Below, piece by piece: positions 1-4,954 of a DNA stretch of 5,070 nucleotides. The translations under genes and the position numbers were made by a program. The notes below the pieces were generated by a model. The model was not told where the DNA came from. It was given only the letters and a program-made list of their open reading frames with translations, and did no database searches. Source of the DNA: Prevotellaceae bacterium UBA1743 (GTDB lineage: Bacteria; Bacteroidota; Bacteroidia; Bacteroidales; Bacteroidaceae); contig DCHV01000042.1 in assembly GCA_002314945.1 (NCBI GenBank), positions 3,433 through 8,502 of the forward strand. The letters run 5' to 3'. Within the stretch, counting starts at the first letter, position 1. Every line of letters starts with the position of its first letter.

Positions 1-62
1 AAACTCCCAGATATTTTCAACCACTCAATCCATCACCCTTCGGGTAATACAACCTTTCAGAG
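1..62 (+). repeat. Left cloverleaf arm of copy 1, 3' half only
   Basis: This is the 3' half of the left arm, nearly identical to 2668-2729. It includes the small hairpin ACCC-TTC-GGGT (35-45) and the 3' strand of the outer stem (48-62). It differs from copy 2 at two paired positions: TCAATCC instead of TCTATCC, and TACAACC instead of TGCAACC. The pairing strands lie upstream of the window, so whether they changed to match cannot be seen here. Confidence 0.7.
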
Positions 63-145
63 CGATAAACCAAAATAAACCTGTCCTCTGATAAACCTTT
101 CCTCTGAAAATCCGTCAAACTGATAGAACAATAAACACAACGCTT

Positions 146-589
146 ATGAAGTACACCATAAAGAAACTCGCAGAACGCGATTCTGAATTGATGGCTAAGT
201 TGAAGAAGTATTGCTATGACCTCAACGGATGTTGCCAGACTGTACATACAGAACTTGGACCTTTTCTGAATGAGTACATGTATCAGGATGCCTTGAAGAT
301 TCTGCTCGATGAGAGACAGATACCCAACCAGAAGGAATACTACTTTACAGTTGAGTTTCATGGACAACAGATAAAACATAAGCACTATGTGGACTTCTTC
401 TGCAAGGACAAGGTGTTCATTGAATGTAAGGCCGTTGATACTCTTTGTGCAGAACATAGGCAACAGCTTTGGAACTACATGCGTCTGGCCAAGGTTCGTA
501 TTGGCATCCTCTGGAACTTCGCTCCCACGTGCGACCAGAGCGAGCACTACTACCTCGACACCGATACAGATACGATGTACGCATTCTGA
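146..589 (+). CDS. GxxExxY protein, PD-(D/E)XK nuclease-like
   Basis: This 147-residue protein belongs to the GxxExxY family, a small group related to PD-(D/E)XK nucleases whose cellular role is not established. The signature region is LGPFLNEYMYQDAL (residues 37-50), with E43 and Y46 of ExxY; the namesake Gly is Phe here (F40). Likely active-site residues follow in the expected order: D83 in HYVDFF, then E93 and K95 in FIECK. The conserved HRQQLWNY segment (104-111) and a GILWNF strand (120-125) come next. The fold is complete, with an N-terminal extension of roughly 20 residues relative to many family members. The ATG at 146 was chosen because the helical N-terminus reads on directly from it; no strong ribosome site is visible, which is usual in Bacteroidetes. 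No clear promoter lies upstream. The gene sits alone inside a repeat element, and its last codons recur as a fragment at 4861-4911. Family assignment is confident; an element-helper function is inference. Confidence 0.9.
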   Translation: MKYTIKKLAERDSELMAKLKKYCYDLNGCCQTVHTELGPFLNEYMYQDALKILLDERQIPNQKEYYFTVEFHGQQIKHKHYVDFFCKDKVFIECKAVDTLCAEHRQQLWNYMRLAKVRIGILWNFAPTCDQSEHYYLDTDTDTMYAF

Positions 590-612
590 TTGTAAGGGAT
601 AGCGCAGAGAGA

Positions 613-644
613 GGTTTATTGCGACGAAGGAGCTGGTTTATGGC
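613..644 (+). repeat. Interior GGTTTAT block next to the right arm, copy 1
   Basis: The block runs from GGTTTATTGCGACG to GGTTTATGGC and recurs exactly at 2794-2825 and, inverted and shorter, at 4811-4837. Read in reverse it resembles the block inside the left arm (2731-2763). Both have paired ATAAACC motifs around a CGCTCGTTCCTCGC-like or AGCTCCTTCGTCGC-like core. The inverted repeat of the element therefore extends beyond the folded arms. Confidence 0.7.
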
Positions 645-792
645 TTGGCTGCAATGCTGAGTCCGAAGGACTGGAGAGGAAATTGGGTGATTTTATCTGT
701 GAGTTTCCTGCGAAGGAACTCACAAGGAAAATCAGACGGTTTCATCTCCATGAGGCTCGCAGAGCATCAGCATTGCAGACAAGTGTTTTTTT
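644..792 (+). repeat. Right cloverleaf arm of copy 1, ending in a T run
   Basis: The arm folds as a four-way junction. The outer stem is 644-660 with 767-783, 16 pairs and one mismatch. The first small hairpin is GTCC-GAA-GGAC (661-671). The central hairpin pairs 672-677 with 745-750, 679-682 with 740-743, 688-694 with 728-734, and 698-709 with 714-724 (one bulge), capped by a GCGA loop at 710-713 of GNRA type. The second small hairpin is GCTC-GCA-GAGC (755-765). The closing strand is followed by seven T (786-792), so on the plus strand the arm could also act as an intrinsic terminator for the GxxExxY gene. Pairings were read by eye; no folding energy was computed. Confidence 0.75.
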
Positions 793-860
793 GGTTTTTG
801 TCTTTTTCACGGGAAGATCACCACACAGGGCTTTCTGTTGAAAAGGAGATCCGAGTTACA

Positions 861-2051
861 TCAAGTCACAATTCTCCCCTCCGGTTTCAGGGATTCGCGG
901 TATTCCCTGGGACTGAGTCCCGTGGTGCGGCGGAAGGCACGGGTGAAGGACTGGGGCGAGTTGAACCCACAATCATAACCTATGGCAGAAATCTGGAGGG
1001 AATAGTCTGCCAGCATCTCCTTTGCCTTCTTGATACGGCACTCGTTGATGTAGTCGAAGAACGTCGTGTGATACTGGTTGTGCATCAGCAGGTACAGGTA
1101 GGTGGTGTTCGTGTTCAACATATCGATCACTTTCGCGATGGTGAGGTCCGCATCGGTATAGATATGATCGTTCTCAATAAGTTCCGTAAACTTTGCAGCT
1201 AATTTCTTTTCAGCAATATTCCGTCGTATCTTAGTCACAGATTCATCCTCTGCTATACTTTCTTCCATTGCTTCTGCTGGGATACTATCATCGATGGTCT
1301 CCTCTGCCGAAGTTCCCTCTGCCGATGTCTCCTCATCCTGTATCTTCTCTGGGAGGATCCCCTCTTCAGCTACCTTTGGTACCTTCTGGAAGATGATCTT
1401 GATGCAGACATACAGGTCGATTCCGATGAACGTGACATAATGGGCTATCAGAGCCCAGTGGAACGATACGAAGAAATAAAGTCCGATAAAGAGCATGATA
1501 CCGGCCATTGTCAGGATAATGGCCCACATGTACCAGATGGTCGAGTGGTATTCGGTATTGGAATAGAGGAACACCAACGTCTGTTCCCGCCCGTAGAGCT
1601 TTACCAGGATGACAATACTGTATGCCGCAAATACAGCAAATTCCAGCACAAGGAGGATGTGCTCTGGAAGATGGAAGATCGTAGCGAGAAGCAGAATGAC
1701 CAGGTAGGGCAGGATGCAGGAAATCAGGAGTTTCCGCCGTAGCACGTAGGTACCCTTCAGCAGCATGAAGCCAAACAGGATGCCGAGGAGATGGCTCAGG
1801 ATATCGAAGCACTGGGAGATGACCAGCAGGGTCGGTATTGTAAAGGCAGAGTAGCCGAACATCGACAACAGGGCCGCAATTCCCTTGCACAGGAAGATGC
1901 TACCTGCCATTTTCCTTATCCATTGTTTCGGACGGGCGGACATGCCAAACAAGTCCGAGAAGAGGAGCAAGGCTCCTACCAACACATTGTAGATGTAGAT
2001 CCCTTCTGCTACACCCGAAATATAAATCGACGCGTCTGTACTATTCATCAT
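861..2051 (-). CDS. Membrane-anchored AraC-family transcriptional regulator
   Basis: This 396-residue protein has about seven hydrophobic helices (roughly residues 17-36, 45-68, 72-97, 106-127, 130-153, 171-194, 198-222). A linker rich in Glu, Ser and Thr follows (227-272), then a C-terminal AraC-type DNA-binding domain (about 287-388). The first helix-turn-helix covers LTIAKVIDMLNTNTTYLYLL. The second has the family signature ISAIGYDCGFNSPQSFTRAFRRTTGLSPREYR. Proteins of this layout are common in Bacteroidales. They are thought to sense a membrane or extracellular cue and bind DNA from the membrane, but the ligand and targets here are unknown. The first ATG (2051) is used; a second ATG follows at once (2048) and is equally possible. 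The gene ends 27 bases from the tail of repeat copy 1, and the two face each other. It appears to be a single-gene unit with a possible long leader from a promoter near 2431-2462. Confidence 0.92.
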   Translation of the reverse strand: MMNSTDASIYISGVAEGIYIYNVLVGALLLFSDLFGMSARPKQWIRKMAGSIFLCKGIAALLSMFGYSAFTIPTLLVISQCFDILSHLLGILFGFMLLKGTYVLRRKLLISCILPYLVILLLATIFHLPEHILLVLEFAVFAAYSIVILVKLYGREQTLVFLYSNTEYHSTIWYMWAIILTMAGIMLFIGLYFFVSFHWALIAHYVTFIGIDLYVCIKIIFQKVPKVAEEGILPEKIQDEETSAEGTSAEETIDDSIPAEAMEESIAEDESVTKIRRNIAEKKLAAKFTELIENDHIYTDADLTIAKVIDMLNTNTTYLYLLMHNQYHTTFFDYINECRIKKAKEMLADYSLQISAIGYDCGFNSPQSFTRAFRRTTGLSPREYRESLKPEGRIVT

Positions 2052-2307
2052 AATTCACAATCATGCCACGTGTTTTCTGTTTTTTGTGGCCATTTTTTTT
2101 ATGCATTAAAAAACGTAGGTATTCATTTCTGCCCGTCCATGGATTTGTGGCCCTGAGAAAACCAATAGAATTGAACAAGCTAAGGAAATTACCTACGCAT
2201 TATGCAGATGTGTCGTATGACGTATCTACAATACGCGCCAGCATTCACTCCAGACAATGTCTTGAATTCTATTTTTTTGAAATTTCTCAGGTTTCAAATC
2301 CATCAAG

Positions 2308-2330
2308 ACAAAGCATCGATGATACTTTGT
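2308..2330 (-). promoter_or_regulatory. Leader hairpin with a three-base loop
   Basis: Read on the minus strand this is ACAAAGTATC-ATC-GATGCTTTGT, ten consecutive pairs including one G-U. On the plus strand the G-U becomes an A-C mismatch, so the structure favours a minus-strand transcript. It lies between the promoter at 2431-2462 and the AraC regulator start. A role in the leader, or a separate small RNA, is inference. Confidence 0.4.
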
Positions 2331-2353
2331 TAACAAAATGATAATGTCCGTTT

Positions 2354-2376
2354 GTATCCAGCCGCTGCTGGAATAC
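2354..2376 (-). promoter_or_regulatory. Leader hairpin with an AGCG loop
   Basis: On the minus strand GTAT-T-CCAGC-AGCG-GCTGG-ATAC forms nine pairs with one bulged T. It would be transcribed from the promoter at 2431-2462, roughly 50 bases after the expected start. It is not followed by a T run, so it is not an intrinsic terminator on that strand. Confidence 0.35.
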
Positions 2377-2430
2377 CGCTCATTTTCTGCATGTTGACGA
2401 AAAACAAGTCCAATGCGGGCAAAATCGCTG

Positions 2431-2462
2431 CAAAGGTATGACAAAAGAAATTACCGACCAAA
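2431..2462 (-). promoter_or_regulatory. Bacteroidetes-type promoter, minus strand
   Basis: On the minus strand the -33 box TTTG (2462-2459) is separated by 20 bases from the -7 box TACCTTTG (2438-2431). This is an exact match to the TTTG / TAnnTTTG pattern of the Bacteroidetes primary sigma factor. Transcription would start near 2425. The next gene on that strand is the AraC regulator at 2051, implying a leader of about 370 bases, unless the product is a separate small RNA. An imperfect palindrome, CCAAACTAATTTGG (2458-2471), overlaps the -33 box. Confidence 0.7.
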
Positions 2463-2466
2463 CTAA

Positions 2467-2530
2467 TTTGGGAAATTAGACATTTGGGAAATTGGGAAAT
2501 CAGGAAATCAGATATTTAGGAAATTAGACA
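2467..2530 (+). repeat. Short purine-rich direct repeats
   Basis: TTTGGGAAATTAGACA (2467-2482) recurs with one change at 2515-2530. Between them are further GGAAATT and GGAAATCA units (2485-2514). The tract is a low-complexity repeat that abuts the left boundary of element copy 2. No function is apparent. Confidence 0.7.
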
Positions 2531-2547
2531 CCCCAAAAACAAAAACC

Positions 2548-2567
2548 CCCTTCGACAAGGCTCAGGG
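2548..2567 (+). repeat. CTTCGACAAGGCTCAG palindromic motif
   Basis: CCCTTCGACAAGGCTCAGGG is an imperfect palindrome of the REP-like CTTCGACAAGCTCAG type that recurs in intergenic DNA of many bacteria. It sits just outside the left arm. A diverged relative, CCTTCGATGAACTCAGG, forms the tip of the left arm (2647-2663). Confidence 0.55.
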
Positions 2568-2580
2568 CAGGCGACAAACA

Positions 2581-2729
2581 CTCTGAAAGGTTGCAGGTCT
2601 CTGCGAGACCTTGATGGATAGAATGCTTGAAAATCCTTGTGAGTATCCTTCGATGAACTCAGGAACCAAACTCCCAGATATTTTCAACCACTCTATCCAT
2701 CACCCTTCGGGTAATGCAACCTTTCAGAG
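2581..2729 (+). repeat. Left cloverleaf arm of copy 2 (complete)
   Basis: The outer stem pairs 2581-2595 with 2715-2729, 15 perfect pairs. The first small hairpin is GGTCTC-TGC-GAGACC (2596-2610). The central hairpin pairs 2612-2622 with 2692-2702, 2627-2634 with 2680-2687, and TGAGT (2640-2644) with ACTCA (2657-2661). The second small hairpin is ACCC-TTC-GGGT (2702-2712); A2702 can serve either helix. The order outer stem, triloop hairpin, long hairpin, triloop hairpin matches the right arms read in reverse. Confidence 0.8.
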
Positions 2730-2824
2730 CGATAAACCAACCGCTCGTTCCTCGCTAATAAACCATTTTTCCTCTGTCAGAATCACCAGCTGCGGTTTAT
2801 TGCGACGAAGGAGCTGGTTTATGG

Positions 2825-2963
2825 CCTTGAATGGGCTTTAAGCCTCGCAGAGGTGTGGGATTGGAATTTGGGTTGACCGTTAAGAACTTGTTCTTATAAG
2901 GGCAAGACGAATTCCAAGCACACAGGATCCGCAGGAGACCAAAGACCTTTCAAGGTGTTTTTT
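2825..2963 (+). repeat. Right cloverleaf arm of copy 2, ending in a T run
   Basis: The outer stem is CCTTGAA (2825-2831) with TTCAAGG (2949-2955). The first small hairpin is GGCT-TTA-AGCC (2834-2844). The central hairpin pairs GTGTG (2853-2857) with CACAC (2919-2923), TTGGAATT (2861-2868) with AATTCCAA (2910-2917), and AAGAAC (2882-2887) with GTTCTT (2890-2895). The last small hairpin is TCC-GCA-GGA (2928-2936). Six T follow (2958-2963). Most of the sequence differs from the copy 1 right arm, yet the helix order, the GCA triloop and the T run are kept. Confidence 0.7.
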
Positions 2964-2996
2964 AGGTTTTTGTCCACCAGAAACCACATTTTGTAT

Positions 2997-3020
2997 GGCG
3001 ACCCGATTTGGGACACGCCT
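2997..3020. terminator. Weak hairpin downstream of the ATPase gene
   Basis: GGCG-a-CCC-gattt-GGG-aca-CGCC forms seven pairs with an internal loop just past the stop codon of the ATPase gene. On the plus strand it is followed by TTTATAATTT; on the minus strand, the direction of the gene, no T run follows. It may limit read-through in either direction, but it is not a strong intrinsic terminator. Confidence 0.3.
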
Positions 3021-4514
3021 TTATAATTTCCCGTCGTAAAACAGACATTCCATGGTTAGTTCTCTAACAAAAAAACCACTGTACATATTTCTTTTCATTC
3101 CAAATGTTGTGATTATTGTGGGATGAATACCATATTTCTTCGGAAGGTTCTCTGATAATACTGTCAGTCTGTGCCTTAGTTTTTTTTCATATTCTTTATC
3201 CACCTCAAACTCTTCACTGTAATACTTCATTTCACACATGTTGACCATATTATCTTTTCTCATGATGAGTAAGTCAATTTGGATTCCCTGTGTTAGGTCT
3301 TCTCCTTGTAATGCCCATGCTGATTGTTCGCTGGCAACGCCACCAATACCTAAGGCTTGTTTTATCTGTTTGATATGATTCAAGCAGACTTCTTCAAATG
3401 CAATTCCTCTCCAACTCGTTATTTGTGGAGAATTGAAATTACTTGACCAAAAGCATTCGCTCTCTATCTTGTCTGACACAAAATGAGTATAGAAAATACA
3501 GAATGGATCGGACAATTTGTAATGGACCTCCTTCTTTCCATACCCGAAAGGTACGTATTTAGTTACAAAATCACTTTCAACTAATCCACTTAGTCTGTTA
3601 GATAATTCTGCACCGTCAGGTTGGTGTGCTCCTTCTATTATTTCCTTTCGTGTAAAACCTTTATGCCTTTTGGCAAGAAAGACGACAATATGTTTCACTT
3701 CTTGATGAGACTTAAAAACAGCCCTAAACAATCTTCCAAATTCATTTCTTAGAATTGCATTGTTGCTCCAAAACAGATTGTCTATGTTTTGTGCAAGACT
3801 GAGTTCTCTCCTCATATAGTTCATATAGTACGGAATGCCTCCTAATATCATATAGCTTTGGACTATATCATAGTCGGAGAAATGAATTCCCCTTGAAGCG
3901 TAAAACTGTTTGCACTCTCCTAATGTGAAAGGTGATAATTTAATTTGATAGGTTGTCCTCCCGTATAATCCGCCTTTATCATTGATTAGGTTGTCAAGTA
4001 TCCATGAGTTTGCACTACCGCATACAACCAAAAGGATATTTCTGTGACATGCCCAGGTATTCCAAAAGGCCTCGAATGCAACTAAAAACGAAGAACGAGG
4101 AGTGTCCATCCAGGGTAATTCATCAAGGAAAATCACTTGGCGAGAACCATTGTCAATAGAAATGAGTAATTGCTCAAGCATAAAAAATGCTTCCAACCAC
4201 GATTTGGGCTCCTTCTTTCCCATGTAACCATGCAATCTCAGTGAAAGATAAAAATGCTCAAGTTGCATCTTTAATGATACTTTTGCTTTCTTGTCCTCTG
4301 CATCTTTATTTCTTGCTTGTTTCGTTTCGTTCTCTTCTTCCACAGGAGAAAGACCCGCATGGTTAAAGGTGATAAGACCTTTCAGTGCTTCACCTACCAA
4401 AAAAGTCTTACCAACTCTTCTTCTTCCATAGATAGCAACAAATTCAGCCTTTTGACTGTTGTAAAGTTGCATGAGCTCTGCAATTTGCTGTTCTCGACCA
4501 ATTATATTTTTCAT
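3021..4514 (-). CDS. AAA family ATPase with C-terminal DUF234 nuclease-like domain
   Basis: This 497-residue protein has an N-terminal P-loop ATPase domain of the ATPase_2 type. It shows Walker A GRRRVGKT (30-37), Walker B VIFLDE (about 127-132), a sensor-like strand LLVVCGSANSW (161-171) and a GLYGR segment (182-186). A winged-helix region follows (about 269-336). The C-terminal DUF234 region carries the PD-(D/E)XK pattern: E374/E375, D414 in QIDLLIM, and E428 and K430 in CEMKYY. Such proteins are common, often multicopy, in Bacteroidetes and archaea; their substrate is unknown. The ATG at 4514 was chosen over an in-frame TTG at 4541 because that TTG lies inside the -7 box, and because relatives begin close to the NIIGRE motif. 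The gene stands alone on the minus strand between repeat copies 2 and 3. It appears intact. A link to defence or DNA processing is inference only. Confidence 0.9.
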   Translation of the reverse strand: MKNIIGREQQIAELMQLYNSQKAEFVAIYGRRRVGKTFLVGEALKGLITFNHAGLSPVEEENETKQARNKDAEDKKAKVSLKMQLEHFYLSLRLHGYMGKKEPKSWLEAFFMLEQLLISIDNGSRQVIFLDELPWMDTPRSSFLVAFEAFWNTWACHRNILLVVCGSANSWILDNLINDKGGLYGRTTYQIKLSPFTLGECKQFYASRGIHFSDYDIVQSYMILGGIPYYMNYMRRELSLAQNIDNLFWSNNAILRNEFGRLFRAVFKSHQEVKHIVVFLAKRHKGFTRKEIIEGAHQPDGAELSNRLSGLVESDFVTKYVPFGYGKKEVHYKLSDPFCIFYTHFVSDKIESECFWSSNFNSPQITSWRGIAFEEVCLNHIKQIKQALGIGGVASEQSAWALQGEDLTQGIQIDLLIMRKDNMVNMCEMKYYSEEFEVDKEYEKKLRHRLTVLSENLPKKYGIHPTIITTFGMKRNMYSGFFVRELTMECLFYDGKL

Positions 4515-4538
4515 TCGTTGCGATGTTTTATTTGTCTG

Positions 4539-4570
4539 CAAAGATACTAAATATTGTAATTCCAGACGAA
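4539..4570 (-). promoter_or_regulatory. Promoter of the ATPase/DUF234 gene
   Basis: On the minus strand a -7 box TATCTTTG (4546-4539) matches TAnnTTTG exactly. TTCG (4570-4567), one base off the TTTG -33 box, lies 20 bases upstream. The start of transcription would be near 4533, giving a leader of about 20 bases to the ATG at 4514. This placement rules out the upstream TTG as the start codon. Confidence 0.75.
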
Positions 4571-4592
4571 TTAAATAACAATAAAAAATAGC

Positions 4593-4733
4593 TTGGTACG
4601 ATTTGAGATAAGTTTTTTTTTATTTGGAGCTCTCATCTTTTTGGCTGTTTTCAATCCATTCATCAGTCACATAGCTCGGCTCCTTCTTTATGAATCCAAA
4701 ACATCTCAAAAATATGAGGCTGAATCGTACCAA
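4593..4733. repeat. Inverted repeat TTGGTACGATT
   Basis: TTGGTACGATT (4593-4603) is exactly inverted at 4723-4733, 119 bases away. A second pair lies just inside: TTTGAGAT (4602-4609) with ATCTCAAA (4703-4710). The pair brackets the downstream part of the broken small ORF. The origin is unknown; it may be a decayed element end. Confidence 0.55.
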
Positions 4734-4761
4734 CTTGTTCTTTCATCGTTACTAAACGCAT
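4620..4761 (-). pseudogene. Probable frameshifted small ORF, unrecognised
   Basis: From the ATG at 4761 (or 4746) one frame reads MRLVTMKEQVGTIQPHIFEM and so on, stopping at 4663 after 32 codons. A second frame, open over 4620 to about 4700, reads GFIKKEPSYVTDEWIENSQ and on to a TAA at 4620. Both halves look protein-like and are rich in charged residues. One base too many in the TTTT run near 4698-4701 would explain the break. Joined, they would give roughly 46 residues. No family is recognised. The ORF begins 13 bases from the edge of repeat copy 3. It could also be two chance frames. Confidence 0.35.
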
Positions 4762-4860
4762 TTTTTTGAAGTTAAAGTCCTGTGTGGTGATCTTACAGTG
4801 AAAAAGACAAAAACCAGCTCCTTCGTCGCAATAAACCGTTCTCTGAACTATCCCTTACGA

Positions 4861-4911
4861 TCAGAATGCGTACATCGTATCAGTATCGGTGTCGAGATAG
4901 TAGGGTTCGCT
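4861..4911 (-). pseudogene. 3' fragment of a GxxExxY gene
   Basis: On the minus strand the fragment reads SEPYYLDTDTDTMYAF and stop, against SEHYYLDTDTDTMYAF at the end of the intact gene in copy 1. At DNA level the match continues through GTAAGGGATAG after the stop codon. Everything upstream of this Ser codon, including all nuclease motifs, is gone, and the fragment is joined directly to the left-arm side of the element. It is a remnant of a once complete gene-bearing copy and is not expected to make a functional protein. Confidence 0.85.
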
Positions 4912-4954
4912 GGGAAAAAAGGTTTATTAGCGAGGAACGAGCGACGGTTTATCG

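Larger units (their letters stand above)
1..834 (+). mobile_element. Cloverleaf-ended repeat element, copy 1, carrying a GxxExxY gene
   Basis: This is the gene-bearing copy of a three-copy family; its left end lies outside the window. In order it has a partial left arm (1-62), an interior with several ATAAACC motifs (64-70, 73-79, 92-98), the GxxExxY gene (146-589), a block shared with the other copies (613-644), and the right cloverleaf arm with its T run (644-792). After that comes a GGTTTTTGTC terminal motif (793-802) and a tail to about 834 that is shared with copy 3. Bases 1-71 differ from copy 2 (2668-2738) at only two positions. The right boundary is set by where similarity to copy 3 fades. 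That the element is mobile is inferred from its copies and from gene presence or absence. No transposase gene and no target-site duplication was recognised. Confidence 0.65.
2052..2538. other. Intergenic region between the AraC regulator and repeat copy 2
   Basis: No convincing gene was found here. The longest plus-strand frame (2063-2341) reads as an unlikely protein with no recognisable motif. The minus-strand frame at 2226-2444 begins at a TTG that overlaps the promoter. The stretch holds a minus-strand promoter, at least two hairpins in the predicted leader, several AT-rich segments, and a purine-rich direct repeat next to element copy 2. Confidence 0.6.
2539..2974 (+). mobile_element. 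Cloverleaf-ended repeat element, copy 2, without a gene
   Basis: This is the only copy with both ends inside the window. It is bounded by ACAAAAACC (2539-2547) and its inverse GGTTTTTGT (2965-2973). It has a left cloverleaf arm (2581-2729), an interior of less than 100 bases, a right cloverleaf arm (2825-2955) and a T run (2958-2963). Where copy 1 has the GxxExxY gene, this copy has only a short spacer (2777-2793) between CCTCTG (2771-2776) and the GGTTTAT block (2794). The design resembles non-autonomous, MITE-like elements, though the ends are much longer and more structured than usual. Exact boundaries are uncertain and no target duplication was seen. Confidence 0.65.

Noticed and set aside
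17..547. 176-codon minus-strand frame
   Set aside because: It is antisense to the GxxExxY gene, runs across the repeat arm, and shows no motif.
387..660. Plus-strand frames of 71 and 63 codons overlapping the GxxExxY 3' end
   Set aside because: They are shifted shadows of the gene and run into the repeat arm; their composition is not protein-like.
645..1202. 185-codon plus-strand frame
   Set aside because: It starts inside the right arm and continues antisense to the AraC regulator's conserved DNA-binding domain.
1366..2156. Other long frames over the AraC gene on both strands
   Set aside because: The AraC frame has a clear domain structure; the others are shadows rich in Pro, His and Gln without motifs.
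2063..2341. 92-codon plus-strand frame in the intergenic region
   Set aside because: No recognisable motif and no promoter; the interval is better explained as a minus-strand leader with hairpins.
2226..2444. 72-codon minus-strand frame
   Set aside because: It begins with a TTG overlapping the -7 box, so it could not be translated from that start.
2581..2729. tRNA or tRNA-like gene because of the cloverleaf shape
   Set aside because: The outer stem, hairpin sizes and loops do not fit tRNA, and no anticodon arm, T-loop or CCA-type end is seen.
2581..2963. CRISPR array or integron attC array
   Set aside because: There are no regularly spaced short direct repeats, no cas or integrase gene, and the arms are longer than attC sites with a four-way fold.
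4515..4541. Extension of the ATPase gene to an upstream TTG
   Set aside because: The TTG is part of the TATCTTTG promoter box and lies before the expected start of transcription.
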